Source of the DNA: WTFY01 sp965220875
GTDB taxonomy: Bacteria; Pseudomonadota; Gammaproteobacteria; UBA4575
Assembly: GCA_965220875.1 (NCBI GenBank)
Contig: OZ244849.1
Coordinates: forward strand, 1,488,001-1,552,000
Length of the DNA stretch: 64,000 nt
Direction of reading: 5' to 3'
Numbering within the stretch: the stretch's first letter is position 1; every line of letters starts with the position of its first letter. The notes beneath the pieces were generated by a model. It searched no databases. It was given only the letters and a program-made list of their open reading frames with translations, and was not told the DNA's origin. Position numbers and translations under genes: made by a program. Shown in pieces: positions 1 through 8,130 of this stretch.

Positions 1-175
1 AACGCAGAGAGCGTGGTAGTGATGCGTGACATTCGGAGCGCAGGGCAAGGCAACACTATTATATTCGGGCTGCGAGGCTCGAATGCTCTACGAATGTCGG
101 TACTTCTGCCAGTACAATGAAAAACAGGACTGTCTTAAAGTAATTAGAGATAGTAACTTAGGACCATCATTCGAT
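1..175. other. no recognisable gene left of the CRISPR array
   Basis: I see no convincing reading frame, RNA gene or repeat unit here. The 36-66 nt periodicity of the array does not continue to the left of 176, so the array ends here. Confidence 0.5.
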
Positions 176-343
176 TTCTGCTAAGACGGCTAGGCTCAGT
201 TCAGGTACACTTATACACACAAGAGAAACTACTACAGGAGTATTGTAGATTGCGGTCAGGTTTAGTTCAGATACACTCGAACAGATGAACTGCCTGACTT
301 ATCTCCTATTGTAGATTGCGGTCGGGTTTAGTTCAGATACACT
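176..343 (+). CRISPR. short type II-C CRISPR array, 3 repeats and 2 spacers
   Basis: Two near-identical 36-bp repeats lie at 242-277 and 308-343; they differ at one base (tcagg versus tcggg). A degenerate repeat at 176-211 shares its 3' half (ending TACACT). Spacers at 212-241 and 278-307 are exactly 30 nt, the usual type II-C geometry. The complement of the repeat recurs as an anti-repeat beside cas9 (8033-8068), and the tail of that tracrRNA fixes the crRNA sense as the plus strand. The repeat ends in a -10-like TACACT, reminiscent of the repeat-borne promoters known from Neisseria type II-C arrays, whose repeats end TACAAT. The degenerate repeat is therefore at the 5' end of transcription. 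A possible third spacer position (344-373) is not followed by a repeat. The array lies immediately downstream of cas2. Confidence 0.88.
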
Positions 344-378
344 ATAGCCTGTATAAGCTACTGATAATAAAGGGGAGC

Positions 379-514
379 TTAGAATATGGATAGTTGTTTT
401 GGTGCTTGTTCTGTCGGAACACGCTTTGAACCTTGGTAGACTTGCATCCTTTCAAATTGCTTCTCCGTTATCTTTAAAATGCGTACCTCCCCCTTCGGGG
501 GGAGTATCTTTTTT
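379..514 (-). pseudogene. cas2: 3' part of cas2, cut off by an IS1595 insertion
   Basis: Read on the minus strand, this is the missing C-terminal half of Cas2. When the element 515-3160 and one 8-bp duplication are removed, the frame runs without a break from the cas2 start at 3371 through 3169, then 514 down to a TAA at 379-381. The joined gene has 113 codons including the stop (112 aa), a normal Cas2 length. The restored segment reads ...RIKKILPPKGEVRILKIT, then EKQFERM, and ends APKQLSIF; this is the conserved Cas2 C-terminal part. The stop lies about 35 bp from the last CRISPR repeat. Confidence 0.85.
507..514. repeat. left 8-bp target-site duplication of the cas2 element
   Basis: TCTTTTTT occurs here directly outside the left end of the element and again at 3161-3168 directly outside the right end. 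An 8-bp duplication is what IS1595-family transposases make. Confidence 0.85.
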
Positions 515-588
515 CGCATTTGTACGCTTTTGGACTTGACAAGTTAGGGTAGTCCCTGTAGTCTATAATCATAGACAAGGGGGCTGAT

Positions 589-1495
589 ATGAACATACTA
601 GATATCTTCCAATCATTCAAAACACAAGAGCAGGCTATCGAATACCTTGAGCAGGTACGCTGGAAAGGCGAGCCGGTTTGTCCATACTGCAAAAGCAAAA
701 AAACTCACCGGCATGCCAGCGGTGACAGGGCTGACACTCGTTGGCAGTGCCAAGAGTGCACACGGGCCTTTTCAGTCAAGGTAGGCACCATCTTCCACGG
801 GACACACATTCCCTTGCAGAACTGGTTTCTGCTATTGGGCCTGATGCTGAATGCAAAGAAATCAGCCAGTGCGTGCCAACTGGCCCGTGATCTTGGAATG
901 AGGCGGCCTACAGTATGGCGCATGATGCACAAGGTTCGCGTGGCTATGGCTAATGATCAAACACAGTCAGATTTGCTTCATGGCATCGTAGAAGCAGATG
1001 AAACCTATGTGGGCGGCAAGCCACGCAAGAGAAAAGTTAACAAAAACAACGATCTACCCCCCCCCCTCAGCCCCTAGAGGCCGTGCTACCCGTAAAACCC
1101 CGGTAATAGGTGTCGTAGAACGTCATGGTCAGGTAAGGGCAGCGACTGCTGAAAGGCGCGACCTGTCAGCCAAAGGGCTGACCCGATTTATCAAGAAACA
1201 TGTGGACCCTGAAGGCTCATGGTTAATGACTGATGAGTACCGTGCCTACCGAAGCATGGCCAAGTTCATTGACCATTCTGTTATTGCCCACACAAGAACG
1301 TATGTTGAGGGGATAGTACACACCAACACGATTGAGGGTTTTTGGGCACTGCTGAAACGTGCATGGTTCGGGTCACACCATCACTACAGCAAAAAGTACA
1401 TGGATTTGTACGTGTCCGAGGCTTGCTACAAGTACAACAGGCGTGAGCACAAGTGTTCATTTGATCACTTGTTGGGGCTCATGGTCAACGCATGA
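589..1495 (+). pseudogene. IS1595-family transposase, two frames joined at a C10 tract
   Basis: The first frame (589-1077) has the family's N-terminal zinc ribbon (CPYC...CQEC, residues about 33-60) and the start of the DDE domain (EADETYVGGK). The second frame (ending at 1495) carries the rest: VDPEGSWLMTDEYRAY, then HTNTIEGFWALLKR. The break falls at ten consecutive C residues (1057-1066); a tract one base shorter, or a +1 slip, would give one intact protein. So this may be a slippage-controlled or simply mutated transposase. A ribosome-binding site (aaggggg) precedes ATG 589. The stop overlaps the start of the methyltransferase gene as ATGA, so the two are probably translationally coupled. 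Confidence 0.85.
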
Positions 1496-3129
1496 ACCGG
1501 CTGTACTATGGCGATAATCTTACAATCATGCAAAAGGAGATCGCCGCCCAGTCTGTTGATCTGATCTATCTTGATCCACCCTTCAATTCACAAAAGAATT
1601 ACAACCTGATTTACACACAGGCCACGGGGAAGCCTGTCCCCGCACAGGTGGAAGCCTTTTGTGATACATGGGAACTGGATGCCGAAAAGGAAGAGCTGGC
1701 AAGCAAGATGCCGGTTATCTTGAGAGCCCATGAAGTAGAGGACTATTACGTTAAATTCTGGCGGTACTGGATACTTGCATTACGCAATACCCATCCCAAA
1801 CTTCTGGCCTACCTGCTGTACATGGTGCAAAGGCTTTTGTACATGAAAATTTTATTGAAGCCTACAGGGGCTATCTATCTTCACTGCGACCCGAATGCAA
1901 GCCACTACATCAAAGTCATGATGGATGGGATATTCGGACATGGCAACTTTCGGAATGAAATTACCTGGCGGCGTGTAACTTCGGATCAGAAGGGCAGCCA
2001 ACATGACAGGAAGAGCTGGGGAAACAACGCGGATATCATTCTGTTCTACACAAGGTCCAACCAGTACAAGCTGCATGGAACGCGGCCATTGACTACAGAG
2101 GAAGCTGTTCAGAAATTTAACCAGACTGACGAAACTGGCAGGCGTTATTACGATGACAGCTCACACATATGGAGGACACCCGGCATGGGGCCTCGGCCTA
2201 ATCTGTGCTACGAATGGCGCGGATTTACAAACCCGCATCCAAGCGGGTGGAGGCTGAAGAAGGAAAGGCTTGAAGAGGAATACCAGAAAGGCAATATTGT
2301 TATCCGGCCTGATGGCAAGCTGGAGCGCAGGAAATACGAGGAAGATTATCCGGGTGCGCCAATCGGGAATATATGGACAGACATTGGCCCCGTCCCTGCC
2401 AGAAGTGGTGAACGTATAGGCTACCCTACACAGAAACCAGTGACCCTGCTCAAGCGTATTGTTAGGGCTTCTTGCCCACCTGACGGGCTTGTTTTCGACC
2501 CTTTCTGCGGATGCGGAACTACGACCTACGCAGCACAGGAAACGGGTCGCCGCTGGATTGGATGCGATATAGCGATATTGGCTATCAAGCTGATCAAATA
2601 CAATCTTGAAAAGGCATATGGATTGCACGAAGACAGGGAATTTGAAATTGACGGAATCCCGGTGAGTGTGGAAGGTGCTGTACAGCTATTCAGGAAAGAC
2701 CCGTTTCAGTTCCAGCATTGGGCTGTGGAGCGGGTGGACGGTTTCCCTACTCAAAAGAAAGTGGCAGACAAGGGCATAGACGGCAATATCTATTTTGAAA
2801 CGGATGACGGCTACAAGGACATGGTTATATCTGTGAAGGGCGGGACAGTAAGACCGACAGACATACGCGATCTGAGAGGCGTGCTGGAACGTGATACGGA
2901 CAGTGGCACAGTGATGGCGGGGTTTATATCAAACAGGGAACCTACCAAGGCTATGAAGGATGAGGCGGCCAAGGCAGGCATGTATACTTATGCAGGCCAT
3001 GATTACGAACGCATCCAGCTATTGACTACCAAACAGATACTGGAAGACAAGATGGAGTTCAGGACACCCAGTAAAATTGGTGTGAAGCAAAAGATGGGAC
3101 AGCTAAACCTTGACATCATCAGAGCGTAG
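1492..3129 (+). CDS. transposon-borne DNA methyltransferase fused to a nuclease-like domain
   Basis: A 545-aa protein. The N-terminal two thirds is a beta-class amino-methyltransferase: catalytic DPPF at 28-31 comes before the S-adenosylmethionine-binding DPFCGCGT at 336-343, the order typical of N6-adenine/N4-cytosine enzymes. The last ~150 residues look like an Mrr/PD-(D/E)XK nuclease fold: GIDG at 428-431, then VISVKGG at 445-451, giving a D...SxK arrangement. The protein could therefore be a single-chain restriction-modification-like enzyme; whether it cuts DNA is inference. It is cargo of the IS in cas2, overlaps the transposase stop by 4 bp, and ends 10 bp before the right inverted repeat. 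No separate specificity or restriction gene is present. Confidence 0.85.
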   Translation: MNRLYYGDNLTIMQKEIAAQSVDLIYLDPPFNSQKNYNLIYTQATGKPVPAQVEAFCDTWELDAEKEELASKMPVILRAHEVEDYYVKFWRYWILALRNTHPKLLAYLLYMVQRLLYMKILLKPTGAIYLHCDPNASHYIKVMMDGIFGHGNFRNEITWRRVTSDQKGSQHDRKSWGNNADIILFYTRSNQYKLHGTRPLTTEEAVQKFNQTDETGRRYYDDSSHIWRTPGMGPRPNLCYEWRGFTNPHPSGWRLKKERLEEEYQKGNIVIRPDGKLERRKYEEDYPGAPIGNIWTDIGPVPARSGERIGYPTQKPVTLLKRIVRASCPPDGLVFDPFCGCGTTTYAAQETGRRWIGCDIAILAIKLIKYNLEKAYGLHEDREFEIDGIPVSVEGAVQLFRKDPFQFQHWAVERVDGFPTQKKVADKGIDGNIYFETDDGYKDMVISVKGGTVRPTDIRDLRGVLERDTDSGTVMAGFISNREPTKAMKDEAAKAGMYTYAGHDYERIQLLTTKQILEDKMEFRTPSKIGVKQKMGQLNLDIIRA

Positions 3130-3160
3130 CACTAGTATAGTCCAAAAGCGTACAAATGCG

Positions 3161-3168
3161 TCTTTTTT
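3161..3168. repeat. right 8-bp target-site duplication of the cas2 element
   Basis: Identical TCTTTTTT copy of 507-514, directly outside the right inverted repeat. Confidence 0.85.
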
Positions 3169-3371
3169 ATTCTTTTGCAGTGTACTTCTGCACTTTCATC
3201 ACTGGCACAGTGTCTAGTGTAAACGGAGTACTGCAGCATTACAAAGCCGTCCGTCATTAGTCTTTTGCGAAATCTACTGTACTGGTATCGGTCAGATTTG
3301 GTTTCGGTTGGGAGGTCAAAAAGAACCATAGTCCACAAACTTCGAAATCCTCCGAAAATGATTTCAGTCAT
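3169..3371 (-). pseudogene. cas2: 5' part of cas2, truncated by the IS1595 insertion
   Basis: Cas2 is the structural partner of Cas1 in spacer acquisition. This 5' part starts at ATG 3371, overlapping the cas1 stop (ATGA), and encodes about 68 Cas2 residues including the ferredoxin-like first strand (TMVLFDLPTET) and the conserved region GFVMLQYSVYTRH. It then runs into transposon sequence, where a chimeric tail gives a stop at 3132. The remainder of the gene is at 379-514. As it stands, the truncated product lacks the C-terminal strands needed for the Cas2 dimer, so adaptation is probably inactive. Confidence 0.88.
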
Positions 3372-4255
3372 ACCAAAGCAGGAATAGTCAGCTTACCTTT
3401 ATGTGTTTCCAACACTTTGCGCAAACTAGCGCAGTAGACTGCCAGCGCACTCATGCAGGGGGTTTTGCGTTTTTTGATTAAAACTGGAGCACTGAGTACT
3501 GTAAGTAAATCATTTTTTGCATTTCTATCCAATCCATTGAATGTTTCGGCTTGTGACAATTTTGCGACACACCGATCTATCAACGGCCTTAGTGGTTCCA
3601 TTACATCATCAGCCAAACAAAAAACATTGTATTGGTTATGATGATGTATGCCGAAAGCAGGATGTAGCCCTGCACTCATGAGTGCACGAGAACATGCTGT
3701 CCGAATCAGACTGTACCCATAATTCAGAAGAATATTTACATCATTTGATCCACTCTGATCCCGTTTGAAATCTTTACCAAAAAGAGATTTGAAGTAGATT
3801 CGAGATGCTTGGGATTCATGATTAGCCGTATCATTCAGTCGCACCGTTTTTGCCAGTCGTTGCAGTCTGGCACTTGTAATCCCATGAACTGAAGTGAGCA
3901 CTGCCGACTGCGTGTAGATTTTTGCTCGAATGATTTGCTGCCAAATAATGTGATGTACTTGTTCTGGAGTTGACGCTTGCATGCGCATAATCCTGCCTTG
4001 AGTTGTATGAGCATCGAGTGGTAAAAGCAGGGAGGCAGGGAGGTGTTTTTCATCCGTGACAATGAGTGCAATGTTTTGTTTGGCACAGTGTCGAAATACG
4101 CTTTGACTGCACGTAATCTGTGGATTGTCCAGAATCAAAAAAGCGATATCATCAAAAGGAATGCTGTGTTTGCCTTCCTCATTTAGGACGATCAACTGGT
4201 TAAGACTGACTTGAAGATGTGCTTCTGAAGAAATTTCTATAGTTCTACGGATCAT
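3368..4255 (-). CDS. cas1: CRISPR-associated endonuclease Cas1 (type II)
   Basis: A 295-aa Cas1, the integrase that inserts new spacers. I place the start at ATG 4255 because it overlaps the cas9 stop as ATGA and gives the typical Cas1 beginning (MIRRTIEI); an upstream in-frame ATG at 4330 would lie inside cas9. The catalytic metal-ligand pattern is visible: Glu in NHESQASRIYF, His in PAFGIHHH and Glu in DDVMEPLRP. The stop overlaps the cas2 start (ATGA), so cas9-cas1-cas2 form one translationally coupled operon. The protein itself looks intact although its partner cas2 is broken. Confidence 0.93.
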   Translation of the reverse strand: MIRRTIEISSEAHLQVSLNQLIVLNEEGKHSIPFDDIAFLILDNPQITCSQSVFRHCAKQNIALIVTDEKHLPASLLLPLDAHTTQGRIMRMQASTPEQVHHIIWQQIIRAKIYTQSAVLTSVHGITSARLQRLAKTVRLNDTANHESQASRIYFKSLFGKDFKRDQSGSNDVNILLNYGYSLIRTACSRALMSAGLHPAFGIHHHNQYNVFCLADDVMEPLRPLIDRCVAKLSQAETFNGLDRNAKNDLLTVLSAPVLIKKRKTPCMSALAVYCASLRKVLETHKGKLTIPALV

Positions 4256-7200
4256 GCTGACGATAACAACCCCAGGTTTCCTAACTCTACCTTCCTGCAG
4301 TTCAGTTTGTCCAAGGATGTAATTCGCCACATTCCCCAGTCTGATTCAGTCCCCGAGACACTATGATGGCGCAGAAAAAGGTCTATCCTCTTGTCACCAC
4401 TGCCGCTCATTTTCTGCACTCTGAAGTACGGTGTCTCTGCGTGCTCAGGTGCAAATTTATTCATATCTTTAAATATACTCATATCCTCGCAATACACCAT
4501 ATCATTGATGCATAGATCCAATTCGTAATACCACCCTTCCAACTCAGAAGGCGGCTCTTTTACTATGACCGGTTTTCCTGCACTGGCACGCTTAGCGGCC
4601 TCCAGCATTGTTATAATCTGAAATCGCCTTTCTTTGTTAGTACCCTCCTGTCCATTATGAAAGATGATCATGTGATGATTGCTGCCGGACAGGACATATG
4701 AGTTGCCTGTCTTGATATAAGATTTTGTCATCGGTCGCGCAATACGAGCTTTCAGGATAGGGGTAGAGGGATTACCTCTTTTGTCAAGCACACGAGGTGG
4801 TGTCTTATCTAGTTTCGCTTTAATTGTGCTGGATTTTTCTCCTACTAGATTATTTATTTCCAACCAGTAGAAAAGGGCATCATGAATAGATTTCTCAACT
4901 ACCCATGTACCAGTCCCTGGTGTCCAATTCCTGGAAAGTTTGGACAGGTACTCAGCTGTCAATTCCTTGCGGCAAGTCACACAAGGTGTCTGATAGATAA
5001 TTTTTGTCAGCTCTTTTCCTTTCCAACGGGGCAATGTGCGGTCAGTTGGCTTAAGTTTTTTTACTTCCGCAGCCCAATGTAACAGGACTGAGCGCAGGTC
5101 CTCATCCAGAATACAACTGCCGCCATCCCCATCTGGTTCAGCTTGTGCAATTTGCTGCACTTTTTTTAGAATATTTGACCTCATGCTCTCAATGTTCAGG
5201 CACTGGTCAAAGTACGATTTTCCATAATTAGTCTCTTCGTGCAAAGCGCCCCAGACTTTGCGTTTGATCATGTGGGATACGACAGTGGTATTCAACCGAT
5301 TACTCAAAAGACTGTGCAAGTCATGACTATCCTCCCAGCTTGTAGACAATCTCAAACGATTCTTCTTGATCCAGTCTTCTTTGGTAGTTCGATGCGGCAA
5401 AAACTTCTTATCCTGTTCCTTTTTATGGGCTTCAATCATTGACTTCAGCATGGCCCGGTCAGTAATGGCCACCACAAACGCATCCACTGCGTGATGACGA
5501 TGGTCGTGTCTCGATTTCTCAGACTTTTCTGCTTTGTCCGCACTATATTGCAAAATTTCACCTGTCTCTGTATCAATCTCTTTACCTGTTTCTATATAGA
5601 CACCAGAATCAGGTTTCCGAGGCAAAACGGAGTTCAATCCCAGTCTCCGACGAAGCTCACTTGTAGCTGCACCGTTATTAACGTCGATTGGTACTCCATA
5701 TTTTTCCAACATCTTTTTTGAAGCTGTAGCAATGTACCGGGTATCATTGAGTTGTCTATTTACGAAATCACTTTCACTTTCCGGGCAATGTGCCTTTTTA
5801 AGGAGATTGTTTCGCTTGCGGAGATTCTGATCCTTGCCAAATTTTTCCTTGGCGAACTTCTCTATATGCTGCCATCGATTCTCATTATGTCCCCAAGCTT
5901 CATAAGGTGTTTGCTTTCCTTTTTCATCATTACAACTGCGGCAACTGACAAGCGTATTCATGTAATTCTGTCTGAAACCTGTGTACGGAAGGATATGCTC
6001 AACTTCTGCTCCACCAGAAAACAGTTGACCGATACCGATCAACTTCTGGCAGTAAGGGCATTGCTCATCCTGCTCTTTCCACATCTTGTATTTTGATCGG
6101 TCATCAGGACTGATACGGCAGGCGACACCTCCTCGCACTCCCTCCAGGTTGATCCCGATACTGCCTGTTTTGTAGTGTTTCAGAATTTCCTCTTCCGCAT
6201 CCTCGTTTCGTTTCCTGTTCTGATTTTGCTGGCTTGCAATCTCAGCACGGTGCCTTTTTGAAGATTTCATCTCCCGCGCCATCTCAATACGGATAATGGC
6301 TGGCTTGCCATAATGCTTCACAATTGCATTCACTACGCGACGTATTTCATAGAGCGCTTTCTGCACGGTCGGGTTCGCTATATTCGGGACATCCTCAATT
6401 TTCAACAGGTACCCTTCGTTAGTCGCTTTCTGTATCTTAGTAATGCTTTCAATTTGTCCAATTTGTTTTACTGCTGCATAAAGGTCCATACCATCACGCA
6501 GATGAGGGAGTAATTCGTTGATAGCCTTAAGACTGTACTTACTATAGCCATCTTCCAACTGTTCGTTCACGGCAAGTCCCAAAGCACCCTTTTCATGGTC
6601 ACGATTAGGAAGATAGGAAGGAAACTTCCAATACTTAACAAGTCTGTCATACAACGTTTTTTTATTGTGCATTGTATGCAGATCTTCAACTAATTTAGTC
6701 TGCTTTTCCTTACCTAATTGCTGCCACGCTCGAATACCAATTGAATGGCTGACGGCTTGAGCCGTTCGATTCCCGATGAGGCCATTTTTCCCTGCACCGT
6801 CATCACGACTCTCGCCATAATTTAGATCCTTGACCTTCACATCTAGCGCCCTAGCAACTTCTTTCCACGAGATACGCCCTTGCCTGTTTAATCTCTCTGG
6901 ATCGTCAGCTAAGTTCGTCAACTGCTCTCGCTGCTCTGCAGTTAACGGTTTTTCACCGATCTGTATATTGTTGATGACCTGAAGGGTCCGGAATTCCTGG
7001 AATTCCAGCCGCATCACAGTTGTGCGTTTCTTTTTTGGATAGATGCTGCAGTTACCTACCGTACTCTTTTGCAATTGAAGCGGGCGTTGATCGAAAATTG
7101 CATCTTTTATCCTAGTAGATTCGTCCTCAGAAAAATGTTGAAAAGAATGTTGCTTTTCCCATATAGCATCAAATTCCCTTTCATACATTTCGCGACTGGC

Positions 7201-7995
7201 ACGAAATTCCAATTTTTCAATAACAGTTTCACCTTTATGGGGTTTGGACCTTTCAAACTGAAACAGCGTGATGCGATGAGGTGGTATTTGCTTATCCTGC
7301 GATGCCTGCCAAATAAACTGGCCAAGGGTACGGTTGCCAAGCTTTTGATCTAACTCGTCAATCGCTGCTAAAACAAGACCTGTTTCTCTTTTCTCCTCCC
7401 CACTCAGGGTGTCCTGATCATCTTTAGGCGTTATGAGGTTCAAGGACTTAATCAGTTCAACATACTTTGCGCCCCGATTGCTGAAATACCCACGTCTGCG
7501 TTGCAAATGCAGTAGCAATCTACCAAACTCGTGAGGCTCCAGTTCTTCTACCAAAGAAAAATTTCGCATGGCATAAGGAGAGCAGTACGCTTTGTCAGTA
7601 ACAGACCATGCCTTGGACCAGGGTTTGCCAAGCTTGCGTTCGGCATATCTTCGGTCGATTTTATTAAGCGCTTTTTCCGGATTTACTTGGTAGTCCTGAG
7701 GTAGCAAACCTTTATTTAGAAGTATGCTTACAAGTTTTTTACGACGTTCTTTGTAATATGCTCGACGGTTGCGGGCACCATGTGCCTCACGGCGTTTTTG
7801 ATTTTTTGGGACCCGTGTTTTGGCCTCCAGCATCTCCAAAAATATGCGAGAGTTCAAAGCGCGCAATGAAACCGGCTGATAGCCGGCATAAATTCCTTGA
7901 TGGTTGCCTTCCTCTAGCTTGCAATCTACAACTGCCCATCCAATAGAACTGGAACCCACATCTAGGCCAAGAATGTAGGAATCTTTGTTTTGCAT
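4252..7995 (-). CDS. cas9: type II-C CRISPR effector nuclease Cas9
   Basis: A 1247-aa RNA-guided DNA endonuclease. RuvC-I has ILGLDVGSSSIGWA with catalytic Asp12. An Arg-rich bridge helix follows (about 61-90). RuvC-II has IRIEMARE with Glu571. The HNH domain has VEHILP (His667) and CNDEKG (Asn689). RuvC-III has HRHHAVDA (His835, Asp838). The HNH domain is framed by two CxxC pairs (646/649 and 685/688), a likely structural zinc site. All nuclease residues are present, so the protein looks active. The length and the three-gene operon (cas9-cas1-cas2, no csn2 or cas4) indicate type II-C. No clear Shine-Dalgarno precedes ATG 7995. The tracrRNA gene is directly upstream on the opposite strand. 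Confidence 0.95.
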   Translation of the reverse strand: MQNKDSYILGLDVGSSSIGWAVVDCKLEEGNHQGIYAGYQPVSLRALNSRIFLEMLEAKTRVPKNQKRREAHGARNRRAYYKERRKKLVSILLNKGLLPQDYQVNPEKALNKIDRRYAERKLGKPWSKAWSVTDKAYCSPYAMRNFSLVEELEPHEFGRLLLHLQRRRGYFSNRGAKYVELIKSLNLITPKDDQDTLSGEEKRETGLVLAAIDELDQKLGNRTLGQFIWQASQDKQIPPHRITLFQFERSKPHKGETVIEKLEFRASREMYEREFDAIWEKQHSFQHFSEDESTRIKDAIFDQRPLQLQKSTVGNCSIYPKKKRTTVMRLEFQEFRTLQVINNIQIGEKPLTAEQREQLTNLADDPERLNRQGRISWKEVARALDVKVKDLNYGESRDDGAGKNGLIGNRTAQAVSHSIGIRAWQQLGKEKQTKLVEDLHTMHNKKTLYDRLVKYWKFPSYLPNRDHEKGALGLAVNEQLEDGYSKYSLKAINELLPHLRDGMDLYAAVKQIGQIESITKIQKATNEGYLLKIEDVPNIANPTVQKALYEIRRVVNAIVKHYGKPAIIRIEMAREMKSSKRHRAEIASQQNQNRKRNEDAEEEILKHYKTGSIGINLEGVRGGVACRISPDDRSKYKMWKEQDEQCPYCQKLIGIGQLFSGGAEVEHILPYTGFRQNYMNTLVSCRSCNDEKGKQTPYEAWGHNENRWQHIEKFAKEKFGKDQNLRKRNNLLKKAHCPESESDFVNRQLNDTRYIATASKKMLEKYGVPIDVNNGAATSELRRRLGLNSVLPRKPDSGVYIETGKEIDTETGEILQYSADKAEKSEKSRHDHRHHAVDAFVVAITDRAMLKSMIEAHKKEQDKKFLPHRTTKEDWIKKNRLRLSTSWEDSHDLHSLLSNRLNTTVVSHMIKRKVWGALHEETNYGKSYFDQCLNIESMRSNILKKVQQIAQAEPDGDGGSCILDEDLRSVLLHWAAEVKKLKPTDRTLPRWKGKELTKIIYQTPCVTCRKELTAEYLSKLSRNWTPGTGTWVVEKSIHDALFYWLEINNLVGEKSSTIKAKLDKTPPRVLDKRGNPSTPILKARIARPMTKSYIKTGNSYVLSGSNHHMIIFHNGQEGTNKERRFQIITMLEAAKRASAGKPVIVKEPPSELEGWYYELDLCINDMVYCEDMSIFKDMNKFAPEHAETPYFRVQKMSGSGDKRIDLFLRHHSVSGTESDWGMWRITSLDKLNCRKVELGNLGLLSSA

Positions 7996-8032
7996 TTTTT
8001 GAATTTAGGTACTAATATGTGGGGTACTAAAT

Positions 8033-8130
8033 AGTGTATCTGAACTAAGCCTGCTCGTTTTTTACAACAAAATTCTAGCAGGATATGTCTTTTATGACTA
8101 AACCTTAACGCCTCTCAATGGGGCGTTTTT
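8033..8130 (+). ncRNA. candidate tracrRNA with anti-repeat and terminator
   Basis: 8033-8068 is complementary to the CRISPR repeat: its first 16 bases pair perfectly with the repeat 3' end, and most of the remainder pairs with a few mismatches. A tail follows with a small GTC-N6-GAC hairpin (8087-8098), and then an intrinsic terminator: stem AACGCC/GGCGTT at 8107-8127 followed by a T run. The anti-repeat at the 5' end and the terminator at the 3' end fix the direction as plus. Size is about 98 nt. It lies 38 bp from the cas9 start and is divergent from it. The true 5' end may lie further upstream. Confidence 0.82.

Larger units (their letters stand above)
515..3160 (+). mobile_element. complete IS1595-family element carrying a methyltransferase-nuclease gene, inserted in cas2
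   Basis: The ends are perfect 22-bp inverted repeats at 515-536 (starting CGCATTTGTACGC) and 3139-3160, flanked by identical 8-bp direct repeats (507-514, 3161-3168). Inside are a frameshifted IS1595-type transposase (589-1495) and, overlapping its stop, a DNA methyltransferase with a C-terminal nuclease-like domain (1492-3129). At 2646 bp the element is longer than a plain IS1595-type IS because of this cargo. The clean duplication and perfect ends suggest a fairly recent insertion. Confidence 0.92.

Noticed and set aside
536..569. TTGACA/TATAAT promoter for the first transposase
   Set aside because: Both hexamers are present but 22 bp apart, which is too far for a normal sigma-70 promoter.
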